Source of the DNA: Ophioderma brevispina
Taxonomy: Eukaryota; Echinodermata; Ophiuroidea; Amphilepidida; Ophiodermatidae
Reading direction: 5' to 3'
Assembly: GCA_023653785.1 (NCBI GenBank)
Contig: JAMKCH010049098.1
Span: forward strand, 1-64,000
Length of the DNA: 64,000 nt
Of the stretch, positions 9,651 to 21,662 are shown one piece after another. The translations under genes and the position numbers were made by a program. The notes below the pieces were generated by a model, which saw nothing but the letters and a program-made list of their open reading frames with translations, made no database searches and was not told where the DNA came from. How positions within the stretch are numbered: position 1 is the stretch's first letter; every line of letters starts with the position of its first letter.

Positions 9651-9739
9651 AAGCATTAGGCTAATTCTGTATTGAGCCTAACATATAGCTATTTAGGAGT
9701 GTAGATTTAATATAATAACTCTTTAATACTTGGTCAACA

Positions 9740-9815
9740 CTTGTGTTTTAGTGGATAAAGCATGAGTCCAAAAATATGAAAGGTGGCTGGTTTGAATCCA
9801 GTTTTGTGCCCATTT
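9740..9815 (+). mobile_element. tRNA-derived SINE head, plus strand
   Basis: An A-box-like TTAGTGGATAAAGCATGAG is followed by a B-box-like GGTTTGAATCC about 25 bp later (around 9789). The C-to-T change in the B box and poor stems argue against a functional tRNA. It lies close to the minus-strand head at 9550-9650, and the two may form a head-to-head SINE pair. Confidence 0.45.
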
Positions 9816-10109
9816 TTGTTTTTCAATGTTTCTGTGTACTGGCTTCTGTGGGAAAGTTTAAAATACTCTTTCATTGGTATTGGTTTTCTGGTTTATGTGG
9901 GTTTACATATTACTTTATTTAAATTGAATTTTAACCTCTCCACTTTAGAAGATTTTGCAGTGTTTGTCATAATCCCTGGGATATCACATACGCATGTGTA
10001 TCTCTTTTCCATGAACTGCGCTTACATGCAATCCAGTGGTGTGTTGTATTGGCGGGAAAGCAGGCATACATAGTTACATGTCCAAAGGATTTTGACAAAT
10101 ACTGTGGTT

Positions 10110-10473
10110 TTAAAGACACTATAGTGATTGCTAAATCAGCAAATCGGAAAAAATCATCAAAAAATCAGATTTTTGCAGTATGTAACCAAGTACAGGTTCC
10201 TAACATACCCTGCAAATGATAAGGCCAGAAGCAACCTAATAAGGCAGGATCGGAGAGTTTTAGTCACTTATTGTTCCGAAAGGACCATTACTACAACAAC
10301 GTAATTGAATGATTTATTTTAGAGAATCGTATCTGGAACACTGCGTTTGCTTCTGTTCTGTCAATTCTACAGCTGGAAAAAGGTTAATAATGAGAATTCG
10401 ACAGACTTATCGTCACTTTGAAGCTATGCCTGCAAATTTAAAATATTTTTCAAATCACTGATAGTGTCTTTAA
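10110..10473. mobile_element. TTAA-flanked MITE, family T1, copy 1
   Basis: It starts TTAAAGACACTATAGTGATT and ends ATCACTGATAGTGTCTTTAA, 364 bp with TTAA at each border. The interior (ACATACCCTGCAAATGATAA, GGCCAGAAGCAA) matches the copies at 30821, 44486 and 47567. The flanks (AAAGGATTTTGACAAA before, a GTAGTGTGTCATTG stretch after) recur without the insert at 10924-11005. Confidence 0.85.
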
Positions 10474-10923
10474 CTAATTTTTAAGAACTACTTTAAATTG
10501 TAGTGTGTCATTGTGATTATTACTCTTTATTAGGTTAGAAAGGTGGCGCAAAGTTAGTGTTTAGGTATTAAACTTGTCAAATCTCAAAGCATTTGGTTTC
10601 AAACTTCATAAACACTACAATCAAATACTTAAATGTTGAGATTATTTAAAATGTGTTTAGGTATCAGATGTTTAGATATTAAACAAAGTGTTTAGATAGG
10701 TCAACATTTTTTAAAATATGGGGCAAAGAGTGTTCAGAAAGGTGTTTAATTTTATCATTTCTTTTACAGCGCATTCTGAATTTTAGTATATTGATAATAA
10801 TTTTTCAGTTAATTATAATCGTTGCTAATCATGACTTGTAAATTTTAAGATGTGTGACTGAGGTATATGCAGAATATGTTTTGTTGCCATCGGTGGTGTA
10901 CCCAGGATCCGCAAAGTGAGGGG

Positions 10924-11015
10924 GTGCAAAGGATTTTGACAAAAAACTGTAGGTTTTACTCATTTTGAAGTATTTCTTTAAATTTTAGTGTTGTCATTGT
11001 TATTATTACTGTTAA
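10924..11015. repeat. Homologue of the T1 flank, without the insert
   Basis: AAAGGATTTTGACAAAAAACTG followed by TTTAAATTTTAGTG and TGTCATTGTTATTATTACTG corresponds to the sequence on both sides of the T1 copy at 10110-10473. The insertion point reads GGTTTTACTCA here. The repeat is preceded by a GTACCCAGGATCCGC stretch that resembles the end of a G-rich element. 10536-10923 shows nothing else. Confidence 0.6.
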
Positions 11016-11056
11016 TTATTACCAACATGTTATACTTAGAGATTAATAACTGCACG

Positions 11057-11162
11057 TTAGCTGTTTTGAGGTCATTGTTTTAAATCAGAGGGATTGGATT
11101 TGGTCCTGAGGGAGCAAACCAAATCCTGATGATTTAAAACAATGACCAGAAGACAGCTAGCG
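11057..11162. repeat. Foldback repeat with about 46-bp arms
   Basis: Two arms pair with few mismatches: TTAGCTGTTTTGAGGTCATT with the following TTTAAATCA on the left, and TGATTTAAAACAATGACC with AGAAGACAGCTAG on the right. The loop is about 12 nt around 11105-11116. It is probably a small MITE or the end of a larger element. A related stretch (AAATAATTAAATCA and following) recurs near 31366. 11166-11723 is otherwise without recognisable features. Confidence 0.6.
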
Positions 11163-11723
11163 CAAAGTTAACCAACCCATTCACAACCGTCGAGATTAAG
11201 AAATAATTAAATCAAAAACAAATATTTTATTGCAGAAATATCCATGGGGCTCCTGAATTTCCCGGTCATCTTGTTTCGTGGCCTCATAATCCCCGTATGC
11301 AATCAAACAGTCCAGTGGTTTTCCAAACGGGGACCTTAAAGAACTGAATTATGCTTCAACTGTGGGTCTTGGGGAAACTGATGGAGATGCACAAAATGGG
11401 GGGGGGAGGAGTGTTAAGGGCTGCACATGCATACCCCTACCACTTTCTAATGTCAGTGCCCACTCTGTTCACCACTCACTTTGACGATTCTGGGTATACG
11501 CCACCGACCATGTTAACGTCTCCAAGTCAAATGACAACAAATGTTGCTTAGTGTGTAGTTACGTTTACCTGATTTGTTAGCCTGGCATTTAATGTACAGT
11601 CTATGTTAACCTGACATAATGTTCTCTTTCAAAAGTGTGAAAGTGACATGTTCTAGAAGGTAAGATCGGTGTCAATTAATTAGTACCACGTTTCACACAT
11701 GCGGTGGTGGTTTGCATTTTCTT

Positions 11724-12043
11724 ACAAGAGGTACATTGTGGGAGTAAATATAGGTACAAAGCTACATTGTGGGCGTTTTTTGTCATTATGGGAGTACGCC
11801 CACACTGAATCTGCCAAATGCTGTTTTTTTGGCCTCTAGGGGGGGTAGGTATAGGTCTAAGTTATGGGTGCCCACAGCGTTACACATGGATTTTGTATAT
11901 TGCTGTGAGGGTGTAAAACTCACACCAAAATAATCCCACAGTGTATGAATATACCTACAAATACCCCCACAATGCATGTATGTACCGATTTATACACAAA
12001 AACACACAACTTTGTGGGGGTATTCCCACAATGTACCTCTTGT
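11724..12043. mobile_element. TIR element, ACAAGAGGTACATTGTGGG ends
   Basis: The left end ACAAGAGGTACATTGTGGG is repeated in inversion at 12025-12043. The interior has further CCCACAATG/CATTGTGGG copies near 11767 and 11966, so the arms contain repeated modules. It is 320 bp and has no transposase. Target duplication is unclear. 12044-12354 is AT-rich and otherwise featureless. Confidence 0.7.
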
Positions 12044-12354
12044 CGGTATGTGTGTGCTGAAATGTAAATTGAGAGTAAGTATGAATGATACATGTATGTT
12101 CTGTCAATTATTAACTTGTACCTCTTAACATTAATGCATGTTGTGTGTTCATAGTTGAGCACTTTTTTCACACCAGAGAAAAATTGTTATCGTATGTTAT
12201 GAAACTGGACCATGACGTGTAGGTTGAGTGTTGGGAATGACTTGTAGCTAATATAATTAGTTTGATCAAAATGTACTGCAATTTTTCTGAGGCTGTTGCA
12301 TTAGGTGAACTTCATGTCCAACTGCTTACTGAATCAATAATAATAATAATAATG

Positions 12355-12690
12355 AAAATTATACATTAGGGAGACATTTTAATAATTCATTAGGTTATAA
12401 TGAGTTCTCTTCTTATTTAAATTAATATTCATATCTTTTGTTATTCTAGTGGATTACCCTTAATTTGCATAAATTAATATTCATATTCTTTGACGGAATA
12501 AACCGTGATTAATGAGTGAATAACAAAACCAAATAATAATAATCATCCTAAAATGATACTTAAGGGGAATTTTTAATCATTCATTAGGTTATAAGCTCTT
12601 TTATTATTTAAATTAATTTTCATATCCTTTGTTATTACACTTCATTTGCATAAATTAATATTCATATTTTTGATGGAATAAATGCAAACA
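12355..12690. repeat. AT-rich direct repeat, two units
   Basis: Two units of about 145 bp (about 12355-12505 and 12545-12690) share CATTAGGTTATAA, TTTAAATTAAT, ATATC.TTTGTTATT and TTGCATAAATTAATATTCAT. Parts recur near 13175-13300, and an inverted copy lies at 14864-14990. (AAT)n tracts precede units 1 and 2. No coding. Confidence 0.65.
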
Positions 12691-12758
12691 ATGAAAAAAG
12701 GGAAAACAGAATTTTGCCTTAAAGCCAAATTCAGTGCATAAGAAAAGAGAATTTTGCC

Positions 12759-13103
12759 TTAAAGGTGGTTGTTCTGATTTATGTGTATTATGTTCTCTAC
12801 TTGATATGAGAGCCTGGCACTTGCACATACACCCCATCCAGTACCGTGGGAAACAAACTTGCGGTTTTGATGGTAGACGCAATAATGCATGTTGCAAAAC
12901 CCTGTTCAATACTGTGCTATTAAAAGTGGTTAACCACTAAAACGGCGGTTTTTTGTTTATATGTTGGGAATGAAATGGATTCAAGGGCTCAAATTTCAGG
13001 ACGACAATGAGAAAAATACGGCCTTTCATTTGATATCAAAATCGATACTACTTCCGGGTAAATCAGGGGGGGTCCAAAAGACGATCGGAACATGCACCTT
13101 TAA
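12759..13103. mobile_element. TTAA-flanked MITE, family T7, copy 2 (inverted)
   Basis: It runs from TTAAAGGTGGTTGTTCTGAT to the inverse of TTAAAGGTGCATGTTCCGAT, so it is in inverted orientation to the 8053 copy; 345 bp. The left flank repeats AGAATTTTGCCTTAAA about 34 bp upstream (near 12711). Reading frames on both strands (12655-12940) lie in the element and are not coding. Confidence 0.85.
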
Positions 13104-13128
13104 TGCTGAATTAGTCATATAATTATCA

Positions 13129-13148
13129 TAATAATAATAATAATAATT
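13129..13148. repeat. (ATA)n microsatellite
   Basis: About seven AAT/ATA triplets follow the T7 copy. Similar short tracts occur at 797-816 and 12335-12352, and (TTA)n at 15000-15020. Confidence 0.85.
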
Positions 13149-13334
13149 ACAACAATGACAATTCTAATTATTTGTGAGACTATAATGAGTTGTACGATTG
13201 GCTGTCTATAGCAGAGCCTGTAACAGATAGCCTGTTCTACAAATTTGCTTAAATTTGCATAAATTAATATCCATTCCTTTGTTATTAATTTATGGAATAA
13301 AGGGCATCATTGCCTAAATGGTATAAAAATGGTT

Positions 13335-13515
13335 GACATTAGGGCGAAACAGAAATTCGCCCTAACATCAATTTTATGATAACAAAAAATACATTAAATG
13401 AGTCCAAACAAGCCTAGTCTTGGGGCAGTAGTTTGAGAAGCCACCTTTAAAATCATTGACTCAGGCATTATAACCAATACAGAATCTACTGTGGTTGAAA
13501 GAGTTAACAGATATC
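13335..13515. repeat. Dispersed repeat with a 15-bp hairpin at its left side
   Basis: A hairpin (CATTAGGGCGAA / TTCGCCCTAACATC) sits at 13335-13370. It is followed by a segment (AACAAGCCTAGTCTTGGG, ATTATAACCAATACAGAATC) that recurs, diverged, at 60010-60155. Family unknown. Confidence 0.6.
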
Positions 13516-14469
13516 CAATAATTTTGATTCATTTTGAGATAACCATTCACCTCATGAGGAAAGCAAAGTTGAGATTCCTGTGTATATTATCAAGTATCCT
13601 ATACATTATACCAAGTTTTGATAAGAGTAAGGGGAAACTGTTAACTGTCCCATGACATTGTTAACCGTGTTAGTGTGTACACTTAACAGGTCAATGGGAA
13701 CTTTGATCCAGTTTGGGAATATGTTATATAAGCACTGATTATCAATGATAGCCATATTGCAAAACCCCATTTGTTTACCCTGAACAGAAGCAGGTATCCC
13801 TAAGCATAGGTACAAGATTGAGATGGCTGTAGTCTAAGATCAAAATGGAAAACTCTTGAATTCAAATCAGGAATACTTGGTCTATAACAAACAGAGCTTG
13901 AAGAACAGTAGACTGAGGCAGGATTTTCTGATGGGAAATTTGAGCTGCTTGACTATGCAACTGGTACACACATGAAGATGTTACCCAACAGTGCTAGCCT
14001 AGATCGGATTTGATGAAGATGCAGGTGCAAGTCCGTGGGGATTTCCCCCTTCCTAAGGGAAGTGTACGGCAGCTCCTACCCCTGCCTTCCTTTTTGGGGA
14101 ATTGACTTAGCTCAATTAACATTCAATTTCTCTCACATGCTTATTTTCATATTTATTTTTTAAATTCAGCTCAGTATAATGCATCATTGCTTGAAATAAT
14201 TTAAATTCAATTGTATAAAGTAATGAGGATTCAATCCATTTTGTGAATGTTTTAATTCCTAATTTTATGTTTTAATCTATATTTCAATTCATAACTTTGT
14301 AAAAGATTATTTTGTTTAAAGTTGTCACTAAAAATATCCAATTAAGTTCTCTAAATTCAATTCTTTGTTTTTTTAACTGGCTTGTTAATTTTGACTACAC
14401 CCGCACGTACTTAAAAAGAGAAATTGATCACAAGCACAAATCAATGGAATAGCTATTCTACACTGTCAC

Positions 14470-14735
14470 ATGTGGTGCAACGGATAAAGCGCAGGACTCC
14501 TGAAGTCAACGTGTTTGTGTCCCTGGGCATGATGCTTAATCTCAATTACCTCATCAACCCAAGCGAAAAATGGGGAGCTGTTGTGGGGAATATCACAATT
14601 TAAGTGCTAATAGGCAGTGCACTAATTGGCCAGCAGCACACCTAAATGAAGCGACATGATTCTGATGATTTCATGATGGCAGCGTAATAATAATGGCTTT
14701 GCGCATTGAGACAACATTGTTGTGCTATATAAGTG
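14470..14735 (+). mobile_element. tRNA-derived SINE with LINE-like tail
   Basis: The head has an A box, TGGTGCAACGGATAAAGCG, and a weakened B box (TTTGTGTCCCTGGG). The body contains GCATGATGCTTAATCTCAAT, typical of SINE sequence after the tRNA part. The 3' end GACAACATTGTTGTGCTATA is the GCTATATAA-type tail that many SINEs share with L2/CR1-clade LINEs. It is about 265 bp. 13516-14469 is unique and AT-rich with nothing recognised. Confidence 0.65.
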
Positions 14736-14863
14736 TGGTCTTTACTACATTTGGGCGAAATTGGCTTTTGTTATTCACTCAGAACGCTCTTATGGTGAAA
14801 TATCGTTTCCCCCTAACGTATCCCTTTGTATTGCGGTTTATGCCATTTTGGATAACAATGGAT

Positions 14864-14990
14864 ATGAGTATTAATTTATGCAAATAAAGGATAATCCTCT
14901 AGAATAACAAAGGATATGAATATTAATTAATTTAAGTAAGAAAAGAACTCATTATAACCTAATGAATAATTAAAATTTCCCCCTATTCGA
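14864..14990. repeat. Inverted copy of the 12355-12690 AT-rich repeat
   Basis: ATGAATATTAATTAATTTAA, GAACTCATTATAACCTAATG and AATTTCCCCCT are the inverse of the repeat at 12545-12690. It lies just right of the SINE. A (TTA)n tract follows at 15000-15020. 15021-15460 holds no recognised feature. Confidence 0.65.
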
Positions 14991-15467
14991 CTGTTAGAGT
15001 TATTATTATTATTATTATTACTGTCAGCATTAGTCCAACATCTACCTTTTTAATTGGGATAGCCTGAAATAATGGTCTAGGACCATAAGATAGAGAATAG
15101 TCTCCTGAATTAACTATTCATTATTACATGTGCAGCAGCATTCCCTAACTGTATTGATAGAATGACTTTCCACTAGCTTGGATTTAATGGTGTGCATCTA
15201 TAGTTGATGGTTCGAGCCTTCCTCAAAGGTTACATTTAAAAAAAATGAATATTATTTTCTTCAAAGAGACCAAGACACAGAAAGAAAGTCATCTGAAATG
15301 TAAGGTAGTAAGCATAAATAGCTGCCTTGTGGTAGTCAGCAGATTATGAGCCTGCTAACTAACATCATAAGGCAGCTATTCATTGTTAGTTTGCAGGTTA
15401 TGATCCTGGACCATTATTGCAGGCCAAGTTCTTCCAAATGCGGTAGTGGGAGGGACGATATTGATAT

Positions 15468-15606
15468 AAAATTGGATCGATTAAGCCCAAATTAATTGGT
15501 CGAGCTATGAGTTGCAAAAATATTGGGTGAGATGCAGTCGAGCCCAATATTTTAAAACTCATAGCGAGACCAATTAATATTGGGCGTAAATCGTCCAATT
15601 TTATCA
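15468..15606. repeat. Foldback repeat with about 65-bp arms
   Basis: The left arm (ATAAAATTGGATCGATTAAG onward) pairs with the right arm (ATTGGGCGTAAATCGTCCAA and TTTTAT) around a short loop near 15536-15543. Paired blocks include CCCAAATTAATTGGTC / GACCAATTAATATTGGG and CTATGAGTT / AACTCATAG. A second small inverted pair (CATGTTTTGGATCC / CTCAAAACATG) follows at 15611-15658. Probably a MITE of unknown family. Confidence 0.65.
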
Positions 15607-15660
15607 TTGTCATGTTTTGGATCCGATATTTTAACACACTTGGACTCCTCAAAACATGAT

Positions 15661-17049
15661 AATGAGTAGCGTTGGCATGCTATCAAAGTTCTCCCATCAT
15701 GCTAAAAAAGCCATGTGTTTTGTTTGTGTTTGAGTGCATATAAGTCATTCTTTTAGCTAGAGTTTTTATTTTAAAATAAATATATTTGTGTTTGAGTGTA
15801 AGCATATATTTTTACCTCTGTGCTCTTCTTCGTTCCCCAAACTACAGATAATGTGCCTGGACCATGATTTTGATGGGGGTCATGATTTAGTGGGCCTTTT
15901 CTATACAACAGCACGGGAGCTGGTCTCCAACGGCAACCGACAGGTACCAACTCGGTAACAATCTCTTTTTTCTCGTCTGATTCCCATACAGGTCCATGGT
16001 TTTGACCCCGGACGAAAGGTAGCCCATGACTTGATGTGGTGAATTCTCACCGCGCAAGGAGCTTATCAATAAACGATAATCGCCAGGTAGTGAAAAGAAA
16101 TTACACAATACCCCTGTAGTGATTCCTTACATCTATTACACAGCTCACAAGACTTGTTTCATTCAATCTTAATTCCTTCACAGCTTCAAACATCTTTTTT
16201 TCTCTCAAACTACTCTGTTCTCTTGCTTTTTACAAAATGGTTTGTTTTTTACCAAATTAGTCTTTCAGACTAAATCCCCTCCAAGAAACTTACCCCTACA
16301 AAAATTTCAAAGGTTGCCATAAATGGTCTAAAGTTTGCATGTTCATAATAATTCAATGCATGTTCTACTGGATCATCTAAACCCCACTCACATTTTTTAC
16401 TATAATTTAAAAAATTCTATTCATGCCTGAATGCAAGTGCAGTAAGCATGCATTGTACCTGTTTGAACTAGAAACATCTCACCTGTCAAGTATTCTTATC
16501 ACCTTGGAAGCATGATATTTCGGCATGCAAAATGCTATACTATTTTTCTTCCAATTCAGAATAAGCTCTAATCACCTAGAAATATAATTGCATGCATATG
16601 CTCTATCAAACCACGCATGAAGATCATCGCAACACAGACCATACGCAAAAAAAACCAATATAACAGCTGTACCACTGTTCAGCATGGTAAAAGTAATCTT
16701 CCTCCTTGTAAATAAGAAATAAAGATATTGCGAAAAATGCCAACAACTCAAACTTATTATTTAAAAGTATGTTTAATTCATTATACTAAGACTTCATTTT
16801 CACCTCTCTATTTCACTGTACCTGGATACTTTTATCAATGCATTTGCTGGTTTTTTGTTAAAAGTGCTATTTTGAAATCATTTAAAAAAAAAAGTTCTTT
16901 GTTTTTTGTTTTAAAAAAAGAAGCTTTAACAGATGCACTGGGGAGGCCTCTCGTTATCACCTTCATATCTCATTCCAAAAAGTTCAGATTTTTGGTCATT
17001 ACTCTTACTAACAACTCTCACTTAAGACATATTATGCTCTATCTTCCTT
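15661..17049. other. Unique AT-rich sequence, no feature recognised
   Basis: No repeat, RNA gene or convincing exon was found. The 107-codon plus-strand frame at 16728-17051 encodes a low-complexity, lysine- and phenylalanine-rich peptide with no domain and runs into the satellite; I treat it as chance. Confidence 0.4.
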
Positions 17050-18893
17050 GAACATTGTTGATTGAATTATATCCAAAGAGAAGCTCTGTTACATTACAAT
17101 CTCACAGTTTGCTGTGAAAAACATTGATACAACCACACTCCTCTAACATTGTTGAGAGGGCATTAGCTCGCTAAGATAATCTCTGGTAGACATCTCACAG
17201 CTGCCTGTGAAAGCATTAAGGATCCATAATAAACACCACACTCTCTGCACATTTGTTGAGAGCATTATCTCCAAGAGAAGCTCTGTTACAATACATCTCA
17301 CAGCTGCCGATTAAAGCATTAATGTACATAATATCACCGCCACTCTCTGAACCATTGTTGAGAGGCAATTATCTCTAAGAGCAACTCTGTTCATTACTCT
17401 CTCCGCGACTGTGAAATCATTAGGCTACATATCGCGCACCACACTCTCTGAACTTATTGAGCAGGCATTATCTCCTAAAGAAGCTCTGTTTACTCTCACA
17501 GCTGCATAAAGCATTAAGGATACATCATCTACACCACACTCTCTGACATTGTTGATAGTCATTATCTCCTAAGAGCCACTCTGGTACATTCACAACAGCT
17601 GCTGGGAAACAATTAAGCACATAATATGCACCACAACTCTCTGACATTGTTGGAGAGGCATTATGCTCCTAAGAGAAGCGCTGTTACATTACATCCTCAC
17701 AGCTGCTGTGAAAGCATTAAGGATACATACTACCACCACACTTCTCTGAACAGGTTGAGATGCATTAATCCGCCTAAGAGAAGCTCTGTTACATCTCACA
17801 GCTGCTGTGAAAGTATTAAGGATACTACTATTCAATGCATCCCACCCTCTGAACATTGTTGAGAGGCATTATCTCCTAGAGAAGCTCTGTTACTCTACAC
17901 CTCTGCCTGTGAAAGCATTCAGGATACAAATTATGTTCCTCGTCTTGAACCTTTTGAGTTGGCATGATCTCCTAAGAGAAGCGCTGTAACATCTCCCAGG
18001 CTGCTGTTAAAGCATTAGGATACATAATAATGCACCACACTCTCTGCACAATTGTTGAAGAGCCTTATCTCCTAAGCGAATGCTCGTTACATTACATCTC
18101 TCAACAGCTGCTGTGAAAGCATTAATGATACATCATATGCACCACACTCTCTGAACATTGTTGAGGGACATTATCTCCCTAAGAAACTCTGTTCAAATCT
18201 ACAGCGCTGTGAAGCATTAGGATACATATTACACCAACTCTCGACATTGTTTAGAGGCATATCTCCAAAGAGAAGCTCTGTACAATCTCACAGCTCTAGA
18301 AGCATAAGGATACATAATATACCCCAACAACTCTCTGAACAGTTTGAGAGGCATTATCGCCTAAGAGAAGCTCTGTTACATCTCACAGCTGCTGGAAAAG
18401 CATTAAGGATAACCTAATAGGCACCAACTCTATGAACATTGTTGAGAGGCATTATCCCTGAAGAGAACTCGTTATAAATTGCATATCACAGCTCTGTGAA
18501 AGCATTACGGATACTATACGCACCACCTCTCTGACATTGTGAGAGGCAATTATCTCCTAAGATAAGCTTCTGTAACTCCACAGCTGTTTTTAAAAGCTTA
18601 AGGATACATAATACGCACCACACTCTCTGAACAGTGTTGAGAGGCATTATCTCCTACGAGAAGCGCTGTTACCAATCTCACAGCTGCGTGAAAGCATTAG
18701 GATACAAATTAATGTTCGCATGCTTCTGACCTTTTGAGTGCATTATTAATCTTCCTATAAGAAGCTCTGGTAACATCTCACAGCTGCTGGGAAAGCATTA
18801 AGGATACATTTTGCACCACACTCTCTGAACATTATTGAGTGCCTTATCTCCAAAGAGAAGCTCTGTTACATTACATCTCACGCTGCTGTGAAA
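17050..18893. repeat. Satellite array, about 98-105 bp unit, about 18 copies
   Basis: Each unit contains GAACATTGTTGAGAGGCATT, ATCTCCTAAGAGAAGCTCTG, TTACATCTCACAGCTGCTGT, GAAAGCATTAAGGATACATA and ATATGCACCACACTCTCT in that order. A 15-bp dyad, TCACAGCTGCTGTGA, with an E-box CAGCTG sits in the middle of the unit. Units differ mainly by single-base insertions and deletions scattered along the whole unit and rarely share the same change. That pattern suggests long-read sequencing error as well as true divergence. Reading frames here (17626-17989) have no meaning. Confidence 0.9.
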
Positions 18894-21313
18894 ATGTGAA
18901 CAGGTTGGCAAACATGCTAATGTATGCAGTGGTGAAAATGGGACAATGTGTTTCCTCACAGTTGCACAGAGGAACAAGGGAATAGTGACACACCTTAAAA
19001 TCGATTATTTTTGACTGATAAATCACATGTCTTTGTGTTTATAATGTTTAAAGGACTTTTTAGGACTTTTCAAAATCCCTCTATTTAAAAAAAAGTTTGA
19101 AAGCACCACCGACCTAATGGAACCAAACCAATCCAGTGAAACCAAACAATTTCTACATTTTCATCCCTTACTCTCCAATTAAGTGTGGCATTATCAAATT
19201 TCTTTCTCGTTGCTCGAGAATTCAATAATCTTCAACCTCATTTATATTTCTAAAAAATGCCATTGTATTACTTTGTAGTTCTCTAGACGGGGAAAAAATG
19301 CCACAGATTATAACCCACGAAATTGATGAATGATTACTACGTCGGCTTTACCGGTGCTCTGTTTTTTGCGCATTTCCCTTATTATCTGCAACCGTGCAGA
19401 CGCTCCAAATGTATCAAGATGTACTGCAAAAATTGTAGTGCAACCTCTCTATCGCTCACTATTGCCTCATAACTGCATTGGTAATTGGGCACGGAGAATT
19501 GTTGTCTTTTTATTTTTTGACAAGTTTTGTAAGCACTCAGCCACTTGGCACAACTGTTGCATTTCATTTGGGATTTGTGGCTTCATGGTGATATGCCCAG
19601 TGTTTTATCTGTCGGCATTGCACAAAAGATATTTTGATGCTTGGCATGTAAATTTATGAATGAAATGAAAAAAAAGTCTGAAGTTTGTAGCTTCTTTTAT
19701 TCCATTTACATGAAATAATTTATCTAGTCAAAATATGACCACATTGTTTGTGTCAGAATGAAAACAGAAATACTTAGCGGCTTCTCTTGGTACCCCAAGT
19801 CTTGTAATCGTGGTGACAGTCATCAGATATGACAGGTGCTAACAGTGGATTAGACAGAGTCGCTGATTGTTATCAGCATTTTTGTTCTTCTGGACTTTTC
19901 CTCGTATTTTTATAAATTGTTGCTTTCTAAAAACTAAAATGGATCTTAATGTGCGTTGTTTCCCTTTTATCATATTATGCTTTCTATTCTATACACAAAA
20001 CTGACCTTCAAATATGCCTACCACAAACATTTGCTTTTAACATTTTCTTTTTTTTAAATCATACTGGTAATAAGCCTATACATTTACATAGCTCCATAGT
20101 CCTCCATAGATAATAACAATATGCAGCGTTAGGAAGAACCTGGTTCTCTCTTTCTGGAATGACTTTAATCTTGGAGACTGAAATTTTATGGTGCTCTCAA
20201 AGAAACCGATTATACCCAAATTAGCTTAATGTTGACAAATATCTTGGTGGGCTCCATGCTGATTTTTTTTCTATATCAAAATCACTGATTTCTTTTATAA
20301 TGTGTGAAGGGTGTATAGCAGCTAGAAGGTGGTAAAGCAGCTCCCTGATTCTGTTCTTTGTTTTTTTTACTCACCTGCATTTAAACTAGGCTTGCAATTT
20401 TTTGTTATGCTTCAGGCAGCTTACTGATTTCAGCACTTTATCCATCAGCAGTTTCCGACATGTCTGGAGCTGAAAAATGTGTAGACCATTTATCATTAAG
20501 TGTGTGTGTTGCTTGCTGTATCCTAAAGATATGAATCTTAATTTGATTTCTCTATGTATGTAGAAAGTATTTAATATTTAATACCTACCTTGGTGTGTAA
20601 AGCTTTAGATCTGTTTTATTTTCCAGCAAAGGATTAATAACTTGTCTAGATTTAACATAGTTATAGTTGAATGCTATGGGCAGTACTCATCAGATTTATG
20701 TGTGAAATAGTTCAAGGAGTATTTGGTTACATTTGCCTTAACAGAATCTGCCTATTTTAATTTGGTAATTAATTCAAACAACTTTATGATATTATTTTCA
20801 TGTATGTCACTCGAATATATTTAAAATTGAACAAAAAGCCAGTGTATGAGCGTGTGATGTGTGGAGAGAGGAGAGAGAGATCCTCATGACACAAGTGTTT
20901 TTCCTAGCTGCAATGAATGGGGCACAAAATTTTCAAAGAAAGAGGATATTCTGACACCATTTTTGTTTAATGCAAACCAACGTATTACCTTCTAAATGCT
21001 CAACCTGTGCAACAAAAGTACATACCTTTACTGATAAGAGCATATTTGTCTTATACTTTTGTTTTGCCAACATTACATTATGTGCCGAAAGCTGCCAGAG
21101 AATAGGCTCGGTACACCACTGGTTTTTTAACCTTACATAATATTCTAATCCAATTACCATGTCATCAACTTACATATCGTCAACGGCAAAAAAAATCACA
21201 ACATCGCAAACAGCAACAATACGACATCACAAAACAGCAACAAATACAACAGCACAGTTTTTTCAGCATAAATAATAATATAAGAATTTGGTTTACCACA
21301 TTAAATGCAGGTT
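18894..21313. other. Unique AT-rich sequence, no supported gene
   Basis: No repeat family of this window occurs here. A plus-strand frame of 109 codons (19330-19659) encodes a cysteine-containing hydrophobic peptide without a known domain. A short GA-rich tract lies at 20865-20881. I see no RNA gene or promoter. Confidence 0.4.
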
Positions 21314-21662
21314 TTAAGGTGAGACGAGAGATTTTGAGGCAACCATATATTTTTCTAATAGTAATTCCTATAGATTAGACCCTCAATAGATTTCTTACCA
21401 TGTATTTGCTACAGAAATGTCTTAAAATAGAGAAAAGGTGATTTTGTTTTGCTTGTATTTCAACTATAAAACAGGCTGAATTTCGTATATTGCTCCTATA
21501 CGAAATTAGAAATTTCACAATTTTTTTGTACCAATGAAACATTTCTCAGCTTAATCCTTCAGATGGGGGTGTTTTGGATAGAAATCTTTACATCAGGGCA
21601 AAAATTAGTACTTTCTTTTTTTAAGGGACACCTGATATGTGAAATCTCTCGTTGCACTTTAA
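21314..21662. mobile_element. TTAA-flanked MITE, family T3
   Basis: The left end is TTAAGGTGAGACGAGAGATT and the right end is the inverse of TTAAAGTGCAACGAGAGATT, with TTAA at both borders, 349 bp. The first 85-90 bp recur as a truncated copy at 3865-3957. No coding capacity. Confidence 0.75.

Noticed and set aside
17050..18893. CRISPR-like array
   Set aside because: The whole unit repeats, with no unique spacers between conserved repeats; it is a satellite in an animal genome.
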